A stretch of DNA of 64,000 nucleotides. It comes from Actinopolymorpha rutila. GTDB taxonomy: Bacteria > Actinomycetota > Actinomycetes > Propionibacteriales > Actinopolymorphaceae. Positions 33,558-42,536 of this stretch are shown one piece after another. The translations under genes and the position numbers were made by a program. The notes under the pieces are model-generated. The model searched no databases and was not told where the DNA came from. It saw only the letters and a list, made by a program, of their open reading frames with translations. How positions within the stretch are numbered: the first letter of the stretch is position 1; the number at the start of each line of letters is the position of its first letter. The stretch lies in contig NZ_JACBZH010000001.1 in assembly GCF_013407855.1 (NCBI RefSeq), forward strand, positions 6,076,001-6,140,000, in the 5' to 3' direction.

Positions 33558-34427
33558 ATGGACAGCGATGCCTCGCTTGGGGAATGTCGCCGTGCGCGGG
33601 ACATGGTGGTTCGTAGCGGCGCCGTGGGGCTCGCTGTCCGGATGTGGGGCGGAGGTGCGAGGTGTGTCGTCCTGGTTCACGGCTATGGAACGAACTCGCT
33701 GTCGTGGCTTCGGCTGGTTTCTGGCCTTGAAGACGACTTCACCGTCGTTGCCTACGACCGTCGGGGACACGGGCGTTCCTCGGGTGCGGATAGCTACGCC
33801 ATCGAAAACTTGGCTGGCGATGTCCGAGCGGTCGTGGATGGACTTGGCTTGGTCAGGCCAGTACTGGTCGGCCACTCGGTTGGCGCATGGGACGCGCTGG
33901 CGTTCGCGGCCGATGAACCGAACGTGGCCGGCGTGCTGTGCCTGGATCAGGCAATCGCCGTTGACGACGCGGCCTGGTCGACGACCTACCGCCCAGTCTG
34001 TGTCGAAGAGCGGTTGGCACAGCTTCGTGCGGACCCATTGTTGGCCCGGGGATATACGCAGGCTGAGGTTGACGAGCTGATCCTGGATGCGAAGCGGGCG
34101 CCGGGGCTGCAGCCTTGGAGTGCCTACGGCCCGATGGTTCGCCGAGGCATTCGCCGAGGAGGTGACGGACTGTTCTGGGTCAGACCTACCGTCGGTGATC
34201 GCCTGATGATCGAACGGGGCTGGGCAACGGTGGTGGCCGAGCCGTATGAAGCGATCTCATGCCCGGTCACCCTCGCGCTTGCAGCTCGCAACCCAGGTCC
34301 GTTTCACGATGCGCTTCGCCGACTCGCCGTCCGGCGGAAGCTCAGTGCAGTCTTGCTCGATTCCGATCACGACATACACGTGGAACGTCCAGGTGATGTC
34401 GCCGATCTGGTGCGAACACTAGGTTGA
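33558..34427 (+). CDS. Alpha/beta hydrolase
   Basis: 289 residues. VVLVHGYGTNSLSW is the oxyanion loop, VLVGHSVGAWDAL the nucleophile elbow (GHSVG), and LLDSDHDIHVERP carries the catalytic His. The cap region lies at about residues 140-220. Esterase, lipase, epoxide hydrolase and haloperoxidase activities are all possible. The next hydrolase starts 22 bases downstream on the same strand, so the two probably form an operon. Confidence 0.8.
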   Translation: MDSDASLGECRRARDMVVRSGAVGLAVRMWGGGARCVVLVHGYGTNSLSWLRLVSGLEDDFTVVAYDRRGHGRSSGADSYAIENLAGDVRAVVDGLGLVRPVLVGHSVGAWDALAFAADEPNVAGVLCLDQAIAVDDAAWSTTYRPVCVEERLAQLRADPLLARGYTQAEVDELILDAKRAPGLQPWSAYGPMVRRGIRRGGDGLFWVRPTVGDRLMIERGWATVVAEPYEAISCPVTLALAARNPGPFHDALRRLAVRRKLSAVLLDSDHDIHVERPGDVADLVRTLG

Positions 34428-34449
34428 TCGAGTATGCCGGTAAGTTCTG

Positions 34450-35154
34450 ATGACTATGGAGGAAGCGGCGCGCGTTGGCAGAACAGAGTTCGCCGGTCAC
34501 GGGATCTCGTACCGCGTCGTCGGGTCCGGCCCGGCTCTTGTTCTAGTGAAGCCACACGGCTTACCGAGGATTTACGACCTGATGGCGCCGTTGTCCGATC
34601 GGTACACCGTCATCCAAATCGAGCCGTTGGGCTTCGGCTGGAGCGACCGGCCGTCCGACTATCCGCTGGCCGGCGTACACGAACAGGTCCTCGCCGTCCT
34701 CAACCAGGAGGGCGTGGACAGCTTCGTCGTTTGGGGCTACTCCCAGGGTGGTGCCATGGCCCTGGCGATTGCGCAAGCCACTCCTCGCGTGACAGGGATG
34801 GTCGCGGGTGGGTGGTCACCGATGGGCGCTCCAACCGACGCCTGGATGCGCCGGGCGGACCGCGAGCAGCAGATCCCGATCGCGTCCCGAGCGTTCTGGC
34901 GCTGGTACCGGCGGTTCGACTGGTTGGACGAGCTGGCGGCGATGCAGTGTCCAAAGCTCGTGTACGCCGGCTCCGGAGATCGTCCTCGGGTGAGCGGACC
35001 ACGTGGCATACCGCGCGCCCGCGACGCCCTAACTCAGCGCGGCGTCACCCTCATGGAGTTCGGCGGGCTCGACCACCGGACCTGCAACACCGAACCGGCT
35101 CTGTCAAATAGCGTCGTTCCAGCCGTCCTCGATTGGCTCGACAATTGCCGCTGA
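34450..35154 (+). CDS. Alpha/beta hydrolase
   Basis: 234 residues from ATG. YRVVGSGPALVLVKPHG is the N-terminal strand region with a KPHG instead of the usual HG, VWGYSQGGAMALAIA is the nucleophile elbow (GYSQGG), and MEFGGLDHRTCN carries the probable His. It is shorter than its upstream neighbour, with a reduced cap. The unusual oxyanion segment may affect activity. Probably cotranscribed with the gene at 33558. Confidence 0.75.
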   Translation: MTMEEAARVGRTEFAGHGISYRVVGSGPALVLVKPHGLPRIYDLMAPLSDRYTVIQIEPLGFGWSDRPSDYPLAGVHEQVLAVLNQEGVDSFVVWGYSQGGAMALAIAQATPRVTGMVAGGWSPMGAPTDAWMRRADREQQIPIASRAFWRWYRRFDWLDELAAMQCPKLVYAGSGDRPRVSGPRGIPRARDALTQRGVTLMEFGGLDHRTCNTEPALSNSVVPAVLDWLDNCR

Positions 35155-35256
35155 AGGCATCGGGGACAGGGAACAGGGCGGGGTCCTGCTTTTGAGTCCA
35201 CATGTCTGAGAGAGGCTCCTCTGCCGTCGGTCGAACAGCTTGACCGCACCCGGGTT

Positions 35257-35318
35257 CTGCACAGGGCTGCCAGGCTCGACGCGTCGACCGCGAGGCTTGG
35301 CCTTGCAGCCCTGTGCAG
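35257..35318. other. Long perfect hairpin in a 700-bp gene-free region
   Basis: CTGCACAGGGCTGC (35257-35270) pairs perfectly over 14 bases with GCAGCCCTGTGCAG (35305-35318); the pairing continues outward imperfectly (CCCGGGTT / GTTCCGGG). It could be a terminator for the hydrolase pair or a structured RNA. Confidence 0.5.
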
Positions 35319-35444
35319 GTTCCGGGTACGCCGCTTGCGGTGGCCGTCCGATGGCAGAGGAGTCGGCTCCCCTGCCGGAGAGAGGACCGGGAGGTTCGGA
35401 GGGCGGAGCCCTCTGAGGTCTTCGTTGAGTGTGTCACCACCGGC

Positions 35445-35530
35445 TTCCGCCCGGCGAGCCCGAGGACGGCGCCCCGGCGCCGCCCGCAGGGCGGCCGGGC
35501 GGTTGCGCCGCGTCAGCGGCGCCTTGATGT
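35445..35530 (-). repeat. GC-rich double-hairpin repeat, inverted copy at 44035-44120
   Basis: CCCGAGGACGGCGCC, then GCCGCCCGCAGGGCGGC and GCGCCGCGTCAGCGGCGC form two adjacent strong hairpins. The same block is at 44035-44120 in the other orientation and in part at 61030. The 335 bases after it (to the APH start) hold no gene. Confidence 0.7.
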
Positions 35531-35865
35531 AGGAAAGCCGGAATCAGCAATGCAGAGTTACGGAGGCGTGTCCTGTCCCGGTAGGTGCTTGACGAGGCAG
35601 GTTCAGACGGTGCTTGACGCTGTGCCATCATGCTTGCCAGTCGGGGCCACTCAATGCTCTACATCGTCCCGCCCGCCAGGGCGAGCGTGCGCCCACGGAT
35701 CGGGCCGAGGATGGCGGGAGCGTGGGACCCAGCGTCCGGGATCAATGCTGTCAGATGGCTTCGGAGGGCGGGTTCGAGCCATTGTCGTAGGCTCACCGAT
35801 CCGGCTGGCGAATGGTCTCGTAGCAGTTCCTGTTGGTAGAGGGAGCATGGTCTGTGAGCGGTTCG

Positions 35866-36741
35866 ATGGATGCGGAGCAACTGGTCGGGGTGGCTAACGA
35901 TCAGCGGGGCTACGGGCTGACGCTGGTTGGCGAAGCCGAGCAGGGCGAGACCTCCGGCGCGGCCTACGTGCGCTGGCCCGACGGTCGCGAAGGAGTGATC
36001 ACCAGGACGAACGCGCCACTGGCGCAGATGCAACAGACCGCTCGCGTAGTGGAGTCCTTGCGTCGTAGAGGACTACCGGTACCGCGGCAGGAGCCAATCC
36101 GCCTCGACGACGAATTCTGGACCGTCCTGATCCTGCAGGAACGCCTGCCCGGCAGCCCACCGAAGGTCGCCAATGGTCCGGTTATCGAGGCCATGCTGGC
36201 TATGAACGAACACTTCATAGGCGCACTCGCCGATCGCCCTGACGTACCCCTCCGACAACTGTGGCTGCAGCGCAGCAACCCCGACTACCCGCGACACGAC
36301 CTCTTAGCCGGCTACGACAACAGGACCCGGCGGATGCTCGACCTGATCCGTGACGTCGGCAACGACGGACCCGACGAACTGACCGGCGACGATCTTGTCC
36401 ATCCTGACTACACGCCGCCTAACGTCCTCTTCGACAAGACCGGTCAGATCAGCGGCATCGTCGACTGGAACGGCGGAGTCGCTCGCGGCGACCGATGCTT
36501 CGCCCTCGTCGGACTCCGCGCCGACCTCACCCTGGGCGCCTGGATGCAGGCGAACCACCCGCAGGTCCACCAAGAAGCCATCGATCGCCTCGACAACTAC
36601 CTCACCCGTGTACTCGACCCGACACTGATGCGGCGCTATTGGGCACACTGCACACTCCATCGCCTCCACTGGACGATCACCTTCAACAATACCGAGGCAA
36701 TCGACATGGCCCTGCGCCTGGGCAACCTCTACCTCCGCTGA
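35866..36741 (+). CDS. Aminoglycoside phosphotransferase (APH) family kinase
   Basis: 291 residues from ATG 35866; an in-frame GTG about 13 bases upstream and a start at 35833 are possible. LVHPDYTPPNVLFDKTG is the catalytic loop (HxD, N), GIVDWNGGVARGDRCF the DFG-like motif. It is the closest relative of the APH at 5273 (shared AAYVRWPDG, QERLPGSPP, LTGDDLVH). Substrate unknown. A GCTGTAC doublet lies 108 bases after the stop and precedes a broken methyltransferase. Confidence 0.82.
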   Translation: MDAEQLVGVANDQRGYGLTLVGEAEQGETSGAAYVRWPDGREGVITRTNAPLAQMQQTARVVESLRRRGLPVPRQEPIRLDDEFWTVLILQERLPGSPPKVANGPVIEAMLAMNEHFIGALADRPDVPLRQLWLQRSNPDYPRHDLLAGYDNRTRRMLDLIRDVGNDGPDELTGDDLVHPDYTPPNVLFDKTGQISGIVDWNGGVARGDRCFALVGLRADLTLGAWMQANHPQVHQEAIDRLDNYLTRVLDPTLMRRYWAHCTLHRLHWTITFNNTEAIDMALRLGNLYLR

Positions 36742-36848
36742 ATCGGAAGCCACCAACGCAGGCGGAGTCGCGGTGCATCTGCCCTCCCAACCCGGGCCGA
36801 ACCCGCCCCGTTTGCGATCTTGTAGTTGGTCACTGCCCATTAGCCGTT

Positions 36849-36868
36849 GCTGTACATGGCTGCTGTAC
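36849..36868 (+). repeat. Doublet GCTGTAC x2 upstream of the broken methyltransferase
   Basis: GCTGTAC 36849-36855 and 36862-36868, period 13. The pseudogene start codon is 18 bases further. Confidence 0.7.
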
Positions 36869-36885
36869 CGATAACGTCCGGCGAC

Positions 36886-37190
36886 ATGCCTACGGACCCG
36901 TATCGGGATGAGCAACTCGTCGAGCTGTATGACATCGACAATGCTCCCGGCGACGACCACACCTACTACCGGTCACTCGCCGACGCGATCGAAGCCAAGA
37001 AGATCATCGACCTCGGCTGAGGCACGGGGCTTCTCACCGCGCACTCGCAACGCCGGGCCGTGTGGTGATCGGCGTCGACCCGAGCGCCACAATGCTGGGC
37101 TACGCACGCCGCCAGCGGGGAGCCGAAGCCGTCACCTGGATCCACGGCGACGCCACCCTGCTCGACGGCCGCGGCGACGCGGCGCAGGCC
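36886..37190 (+). pseudogene. Truncated paralogue of the methyltransferase at 32661
   Basis: Starts like the intact gene (DPYRDEQLVELYDIDNA, DDHTYYRSLADAIEAKKII), then DLG-stop: TGC of the motif I Cys is TGA at 37018. A frameshift follows, VIGVDPSATMLGYARRQ returns in another frame, and homology ends at about 37187, where a fragment of a different gene begins. Confidence 0.85.
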
Positions 37191-37289
37191 GTGCCGCCTT
37201 GCGAGCAGGCGGCTCACTGTCGTCTTGCCGGCAGCAGCTGGACCACCGATCCAAAGACCATGCGACAGGTCTTCCACTGGCTCCTCCAA
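37188..37289 (-). pseudogene. N-terminal Walker A fragment of a P-loop kinase gene
   Basis: From ATG 37289: HGLWIGGPAAAGKTTVSRLL, then ARRHGL, a good Walker A start (GGPAAAGKTT) of an uridine-kinase/shikimate-kinase-like protein. It is cut after about 34 residues by the methyltransferase fragment in the opposite sense. Confidence 0.7.
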
Positions 37290-37445
37290 ACGCGCCGTCT
37301 ACCTGAGTGTGACCCGGCGGCGAGGCTCACGCATCACGTGGACACGACGATGGGTCGGTCGGCGTCGCTGATCACGTGGTGCCCGGTGTCCGGAGATCAC
37401 TGGCACAAGGCATGCGCTACGTAACGGCGCTTGGATCAGTGTGTC

Positions 37446-39755
37446 TTAGCCGCTGAGGTGTCGGTCGAGGAAGTCGAGTACGCGATGGAGGGCGTCGACG
37501 GCGTTGACTCGTGACCATTCGTAGGGCACGTGTCCTTCGCCGTCGTAGATGGCCAGTTCGACGTCCTGGCCGAGGCGCTTCAATGCGTTGTAGAGCATTC
37601 CGGCGTCATCGACGTGGCACATGTCGTCGTCAGCGCCGTGGATCAGCAACAGGGGCGTCTGGATGCGGTCGGCTTGGTGGTAGGGCGAGTTGTCGTGATA
37701 GCGCTGTGGCGCTTTCCACGGGTGGGCGCCCATGCGGGCCTGACCGGTTTCGAAGTACCAGTACATCGAGGTGGTTGTGCCGGTTGTGAGCCTGCTGTAG
37801 CTACTGGTCAGGTCGTACATGCCCTGGAGTGCGACGGCGGCGGCGAAGGCGTTGGTGGCGCTGATGGTCGCGGCCGTTCCGTATCCGCCGTAGGAGTGTC
37901 CCGACAAGGCAACCCGTTCGAGATCGATGTAACCGAGCTCCGCCGCGTGGTAGAGCTGCGGAACGAGGACGGCGGCGAGTTCTGCCCGCGGGTTGCCTGC
38001 TTGGCCGTCGGGGCCGATGGGCGCCTCCGCGAGCAGGACGGCGTAGCCGCGGTCGAAGAACGGGGTGAGCGGCAGGCACGATGGCATTCCGCCGCCGAAC
38101 TGGTTTGAGCGGTGGGAGACACGGCCTCCCGGGTAGCAAAACATGATGGCGGGCAGGTGATCTCCCCGGCGGACCCCGGCCGGCAGGAGTACGGCGGTCG
38201 TGGCATCGGCGAAGGTGCCGTCGTGTTGTGGGACACGGGTCTGGAATGTGTCGACTTCGCCTAGTCGTACGCCGGACAGGAGGGGGTTGACGGTCGTCAG
38301 CTGCCGCTCCCGGTGGCCCTCACTGTCCAGGATCCACAGGTCTCGTGGATGCCGGAAGTCTTCGTAGGCCGCTACCAGACTGCGGTGGTCGGGGGTGGCA
38401 CCAACGGTGTCCAGCTTGGCGGGTCCCTGCCACGATCTGGTGATCGTGGCGGTTGTGGTGTCGACGCGGAGCAGGACAGGCTCAGTCGTCGATGGGTTCC
38501 GCATCTGAACAGCGATTGCACCTGGCTGGGGCTCCCATGCGACAGCGTGACTTTGCCGAACCACGTATGGATCTGCCAGGTCGGTCGGCGGGGCGATGAC
38601 AGTATGCGGGCTGCCGTCGAGCGGGACCACCCCAAGCTGGTGGGGAACCGGATTATGGTCTGTGGTTGCCTGTTCGCCCTTCCCAATCCCGATGATCAGC
38701 GACGTGCACGTTCGGGTAAGAAGTAGTGGCGTGACAGTCAAGGTGTCCAGCGAAGGCGCCAACCGTCGCGGCTGGCCGGGCTTGTCGTCGATCTCGACGG
38801 TCCACAGGCGGCCCTGGTCGATCCAGAACAGTTGATCCCGTGTCGGGTGCCAGATGTAGGTATCGAGGTAGTAGCCGGGTGGGGACTCCGACTGGGCGAT
38901 GTGGCTGGCAACGACCGCGGCGTGACCGCCTGCCGTCGACATCAGTAGCAGGTCATGGAAGCACCCCGACGTGGGCGCATCTTCGGACTGATCCTGCAGG
39001 GCAACGGACAGATACGACACCCACCTGCCGCTGGGTGACACCTGCGCGGCACTCGGCCTTGGCGTGGCATCCGCGGCCACCAGCACCCGAACGCTCCCGT
39101 CGGCGATGTTGATCGCGGCGATCGTAGCGTTGTTCTCACGGAGGTAATGCTCGTTGAGCTCGACAATGGAACCGGTGTCGTCGGGCTCGTCCCTGCTGCG
39201 GTAGACCCGTGCCGTCGGCCGACCTTCAGCCGGGGAGGCGGCTTCCTCCCCGTCGGTGCCCTCCTCATCCGGGGCCACCGGCACGAGAACCTCGCTGCCG
39301 TCCGGCACCCACTGAGGCTCATCCCCAACCCACAGTTTGGCCTTGACACCTACCTTGCTCACCAGCCGGCTCGTCCCGCTCGCCACGTCATGCACCCACA
39401 GGTTCGGGCTGCCCCCGGCATCGGAGTAGAACGCCACCGTCTGCCCGTCCGGCGACCACGACGGGTGCCAGGAGTTAGCGCCATCCGGGCCGACCTGCAC
39501 CGTGCCCCCACCATCGAGGTCGACGTAGTGAACCATCTGCCCGACCGCACAGGCCGGAGTCCCGGACGGCAGGAAACGAGGCTGCCCTGCCGGCGCCGTC
39601 TCTGGCGGAGTGTGCACCTGGAACACCACTCGCCGACCTAACCGATCCAGCGAGAACCGTCCCTCGCCGGCCGTTGCCAATTCCGGCCGCCCAAACGCCA
39701 CCTCCGGCGACATCGAGCCGGTCACTTCCGCCGCCGTACTCGACTCCCTGGGCAC
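37446..39755 (-). CDS. S9-family peptidase (prolyl oligopeptidase type)
   Basis: 769 residues from a GTG at 39755 with GGGAGGAG 8 bases upstream (a second GTG is at 39761). Beta-propeller blades recur in the N-terminal 480 residues (HPSWSPDGQTVAFYSD, QVSPSGRWVSYLSV, YIWHPTRDQLFWIDQG). The catalytic domain has ALSGHSYGGYGTA (Ser), LLLIHGADDDMCH (Asp) and YDGEGHVPYEW (His). No signal peptide, so a cytosolic oligopeptidase or acylaminoacyl-peptidase. It is the full-length counterpart of the truncated gene at 11744. Confidence 0.88.
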   Translation of the reverse strand: MPRESSTAAEVTGSMSPEVAFGRPELATAGEGRFSLDRLGRRVVFQVHTPPETAPAGQPRFLPSGTPACAVGQMVHYVDLDGGGTVQVGPDGANSWHPSWSPDGQTVAFYSDAGGSPNLWVHDVASGTSRLVSKVGVKAKLWVGDEPQWVPDGSEVLVPVAPDEEGTDGEEAASPAEGRPTARVYRSRDEPDDTGSIVELNEHYLRENNATIAAINIADGSVRVLVAADATPRPSAAQVSPSGRWVSYLSVALQDQSEDAPTSGCFHDLLLMSTAGGHAAVVASHIAQSESPPGYYLDTYIWHPTRDQLFWIDQGRLWTVEIDDKPGQPRRLAPSLDTLTVTPLLLTRTCTSLIIGIGKGEQATTDHNPVPHQLGVVPLDGSPHTVIAPPTDLADPYVVRQSHAVAWEPQPGAIAVQMRNPSTTEPVLLRVDTTTATITRSWQGPAKLDTVGATPDHRSLVAAYEDFRHPRDLWILDSEGHRERQLTTVNPLLSGVRLGEVDTFQTRVPQHDGTFADATTAVLLPAGVRRGDHLPAIMFCYPGGRVSHRSNQFGGGMPSCLPLTPFFDRGYAVLLAEAPIGPDGQAGNPRAELAAVLVPQLYHAAELGYIDLERVALSGHSYGGYGTAATISATNAFAAAVALQGMYDLTSSYSRLTTGTTTSMYWYFETGQARMGAHPWKAPQRYHDNSPYHQADRIQTPLLLIHGADDDMCHVDDAGMLYNALKRLGQDVELAIYDGEGHVPYEWSRVNAVDALHRVLDFLDRHLSG

Positions 39756-40050
39756 CGTCACGTCTCCTCCCACCCCGTTACATGATCGGCAGTCAATGCT
39801 GCCAGCGCAGGAATCCACCCCACCACCGGTCGCCGAGATCGGCCGTCCAATCGAGCCACCTCGGTTGGGCAACGGCTCCTCCCGCCCTCACCGTCCGCTC
39901 GTCAACGTCGAGGCTTGGACCTCTGCCGTGCGCACCGCCTGAGCTGGCGGCGCTGGATGGGGCGTCGACCAGGCGGGGTAGCCCAGCCTCGGCAGCGATC
40001 CTCCCCCGGCGTCACCCGCATGGCAGACGCGGGCCCGAGAAGCGCGGGCG
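39756..40050. other. Gene-free stretch upstream of the S9 peptidase
   Basis: Contains the presumed peptidase promoter region and no recognisable gene or repeat. Confidence 0.5.
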
Positions 40051-40114
40051 GCGAAGCGGATCGCTTGAGGATGGGTCAAGGGAACTGGCCACTCGCGCGA
40101 TTGCCCGGTAACTG
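40051..40114 (+). repeat. 64-bp repeat, second copy of 3039-3102
   Basis: Nearly identical to 3039-3102 (GCGAAGCGGATCGC to CCGGTAACTG). Confidence 0.7.
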
Positions 40115-40249
40115 GAGGGCGCCACACCGGTCACGCCCGGCCGGTGCAGGAACCGCTCGCAGTCTCGCTGGCGCTCCGCAGCTTGTAACCGGCACCCATT
40201 CAGCGCCCCGACCGCCTTCCTTTCGCGTCGGGTTGCTCGGAGGCGGCGG

Positions 40250-40290
40250 GGTGGGAGGACTCGAACCTCTTCATCATCAGATCCAAAAGG
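40250..40290 (-). other. tRNA 3' fragment (T-arm), identity uncertain; putative att site
   Basis: On the minus strand GATGAAGAGGTTCGAGTCCT and CCCACCCCGCC read as a variable loop, T-arm (GGTTCGAGTCC) and acceptor strand. A TTTTGGA 5' of it could be a Gln(TTG) loop. No 5' half. Confidence 0.5.
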
Positions 40291-40380
40291 CGATGCGCAG
40301 CTTCAACATGCCGCTGACCTGCGACAACGTTGGCCGAACGAGTGTCTGAAGTGTCCTCCGTGGCCCTTCAAGACTCCGTT

Positions 40381-40402
40381 TCATGGGCAGACTCATGGGC
40401 AG
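40381..40402 (+). repeat. Perfect doublet TCATGGGCAG x2, period 12
   Basis: 40381-40390 and 40393-40402 are identical 10-mers. It lies about 100 bases from the tRNA fragment at 40250, as expected for an arm site. Confidence 0.6.
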
Positions 40403-40553
40403 CGGCCCCGCCACCATCCCGCCCTGGGAACACGCCCGGCCGCCTGATCCGGAGGCCCGCAACACCTGGATCGCTCGTCCATGAGGTCGTTAGTCTCGTG
40501 TTTGTCGTCGCCTGGTGTCGCGGCTAGCTGGGTGCGCGTGAGGCGAATCGGAG

Positions 40554-40685
40554 CGACGCATTACGAGGCAGCACGGAGGCTGTTTGGGCGTGGTTGGCTG
40601 GCATCGTTCAGGCGTGGGTCGGGGCGCTTGAGTGGGTGCTGAACGGGCTCGAACGAGTGGGAATTGAGACCACAACTGAGACCAC
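40554..40685. repeat. Thr(CGT)-core remnant followed by doublet GAGACCAC x2
   Basis: The reverse strand of 40554-40567 is CTCGTAATGCGTCG, the tRNA-Thr loop with one change. GAGACCAC at 40666-40673 and 40678-40685 has period 12, as at 3121. The next gene (minus strand) ends 22 bases on. Confidence 0.55.
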
Positions 40686-40706
40686 GCCGGGCCAAGCTGA
40701 GGCCAG

Positions 40707-41045
40707 CTACTCGAGCGGCCGGCACGCCTCGATCAAGGCGCCCAGCGATAGCTCGCAAGGGTTGAGGTCGGTCTCCGGCGACAGTGGTGCGGTCGCTGCA
40801 CTGATGTACTCGGCCAGCGTGTTGCGCAGCGCTTCCGGTTCGACGTTGCAGGTGCTCGCTACTTCGATCCTGCCGTCAGCAGTCGCGCACAGCTGGAGCC
40901 GGCGGCCGGCCGCATCCCACAGCTGGTACTCGTCGTCCAGGACGGCGACCCACTCGACATATCCGGTGAGCTCGGCCTCTGAGTCGAACACACCAACCCA
41001 ACTGCCGCGGTCGACGGCCACGAGTGGAAGGTTCAAGGCACTCAC
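40707..41045 (-). CDS. Small hypothetical protein
   Basis: 112 residues. LPLVAVDRGSWVGVFDSEAE, GYVEWVAVLDDEYQLWDAAG and RRLQLCATADGRIEVAS form a beta-rich N-terminal half; the rest is helical (LRNTLAEYISAATA). No family recognised. The GAGACCAC doublet is past its 3' end, and the D-type repeat past its 5' end. Confidence 0.6.
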   Translation of the reverse strand: MSALNLPLVAVDRGSWVGVFDSEAELTGYVEWVAVLDDEYQLWDAAGRRLQLCATADGRIEVASTCNVEPEALRNTLAEYISAATAPLSPETDLNPCELSLGALIEACRPLE

Positions 41046-41162
41046 CTCCTACGCTGCTGACGATGGCTTGATCATGGCACCCACAAGGGTGGCTCGGACC
41101 CAAGACAGCACACGCGCAGGGGTCGGGCGCAGCATCCCGGACCGCTTGTGGACCGACCCGCT

Positions 41163-41278
41163 CCATGCCATCAACGGGCGCGATGGTCGACGAGTGGTGT
41201 TTGCGCAGCTCAGCGGGTTGCTAGTGATCATGGCCGGATCGGTCTGGCCGGCCTGGTTGCTGTACTTGTCTGCTGTAC
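41163..41278 (+). repeat. Repeat ending in the GCTGTAC doublet (second copy of 4440-4556)
   Basis: CCATCAACGGGCGCGATGGT, AGCGGGTTGCTAGTGATCAT, then GCTGTAC 41259-41265 and 41272-41278. Here the doublet is followed not by a cargo gene but, after 16 bases, by the insertion sequence. Confidence 0.7.
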
Positions 41279-41334
41279 TGGGGCACTGCGCCGTTGGAGT
41301 TGCCCCGCGTTGACGGACAGGTTTGATGGCTTGG

Positions 41335-42225
41335 TCAAGCTGTCTGCTCGGTGAGTTGGTCTTGGTTGGCGTGTTCGAACTCGGTGGGTGTTTGGTAGCC
41401 GAGGGCGGAGTGGAGTCGGGTGTTGTTGTACCAGGCGATGTAGTCGACGATGGCGTGTCGGGCGTGTGCTCGGGTTGGCCAGGGCTGGGTGTTGAGGCAT
41501 TCGCCCTTGAGCGAGGCGAAGAACGATTCGGCCAGGGCGTTGTCCCAGCACTGACCGGTGCGGCCTACCGACAGCCTGACGTCGTAGTCGGCGGCCAGGT
41601 CGGCGAACTGGGCCGAGGTGTACTGGCAGCCCCTGTCGGAGTGGAAGACCACGCCGGCGTCGGGGTCGCGGGCCGCGACGGCGTTGGTCAGGGCGTCGGC
41701 GACCAGGCTGGTGCGCAGGTGGTCGGCGATCGCTTGGCCGACCACTTTGCGGGAGGAGATGTCGATGACGGTGGCCAGGTACAGCCAGCCCTGCCAGGTC
41801 GGCACGTAGGTGATGTCGCCACACCAGCGGCTGTTGATGGAGGCGGCGTCGGCGGTGAAGTCCCGGCGGATCAGGTCCGCCCGGATGGCCGCGTCCGGGT
41901 CGGCGATCGTGGTCTTCTTCCACCGTTTCGGTGTCCGCCCGGCCAGCTCGGCCTGTCGCATCAGCCGGGCCACCCGCTTCCTGCCGTGCCGCCTGCCGGA
42001 CCGGCGCAGTTCGGCGTGGATGCGGGGAGCTCCGTAGCGGCCCTTGGACGCGGTGTGCAGCTGCGTGATCTGCTCGGTCAGCTCGGCGTCTTCGCGCGCA
42101 CGAGGACAAACCCGGCTGGTGCGGTGGGCGTAGTAGGCGGCACGGGAGACCTCCAGCAACTCACACGCCCGCTTGACGTTGTGGTCGCCGGCCTTCTCCG
42201 CCTCGATGAACGGGTAGACGTTCAC
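41335..42225 (-). CDS. IS3-family transposase OrfB, copy 2
   Basis: Identical in all 296 residues to the OrfB at 10272, with the DDE residues intact (GDITY, HSDRG, AESFF). It is translated from a GTG overlapping the end of OrfA. Confidence 0.95.
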   Translation of the reverse strand: MNVYPFIEAEKAGDHNVKRACELLEVSRAAYYAHRTSRVCPRAREDAELTEQITQLHTASKGRYGAPRIHAELRRSGRRHGRKRVARLMRQAELAGRTPKRWKKTTIADPDAAIRADLIRRDFTADAASINSRWCGDITYVPTWQGWLYLATVIDISSRKVVGQAIADHLRTSLVADALTNAVAARDPDAGVVFHSDRGCQYTSAQFADLAADYDVRLSVGRTGQCWDNALAESFFASLKGECLNTQPWPTRAHARHAIVDYIAWYNNTRLHSALGYQTPTEFEHANQDQLTEQTA

Positions 42226-42536
42226 CGGGTCTCCTTCGCGAAGAAAGCCGTTGCCCGCTTGAGGATCTCCACATCCTCCTTCAGCCGCCGGTTGTCCCGA
42301 CGCAGCTGGGCAAGCTCCTCCCGCTCGACGCTGGTCAGCCCACCGTCGACCCGATCCCCGGTGTCGCGTTCGGCCTGCTTGACCCAGTCCCGCACCGCGG
42401 TCTCGGTCAGATCGAAGTCCGCAGCGACCTGACCGACCGTCCGGTCACCCTGCCGGCACAACTCCACGATCTCGGCCTTGAACTCCGGCGTGAACGAGCG
42501 ACGCGGGCGCGGCTTCTTCTTGCCCATGCTCTCCAT
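42222..42536 (-). CDS. IS3-family transposase OrfA, copy 2
   Basis: Identical to the OrfA at 9961 (104 residues from the ATG at 42536). Confidence 0.93.
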   Translation of the reverse strand: MESMGKKKPRPRRSFTPEFKAEIVELCRQGDRTVGQVAADFDLTETAVRDWVKQAERDTGDRVDGGLTSVEREELAQLRRDNRRLKEDVEILKRATAFFAKETR

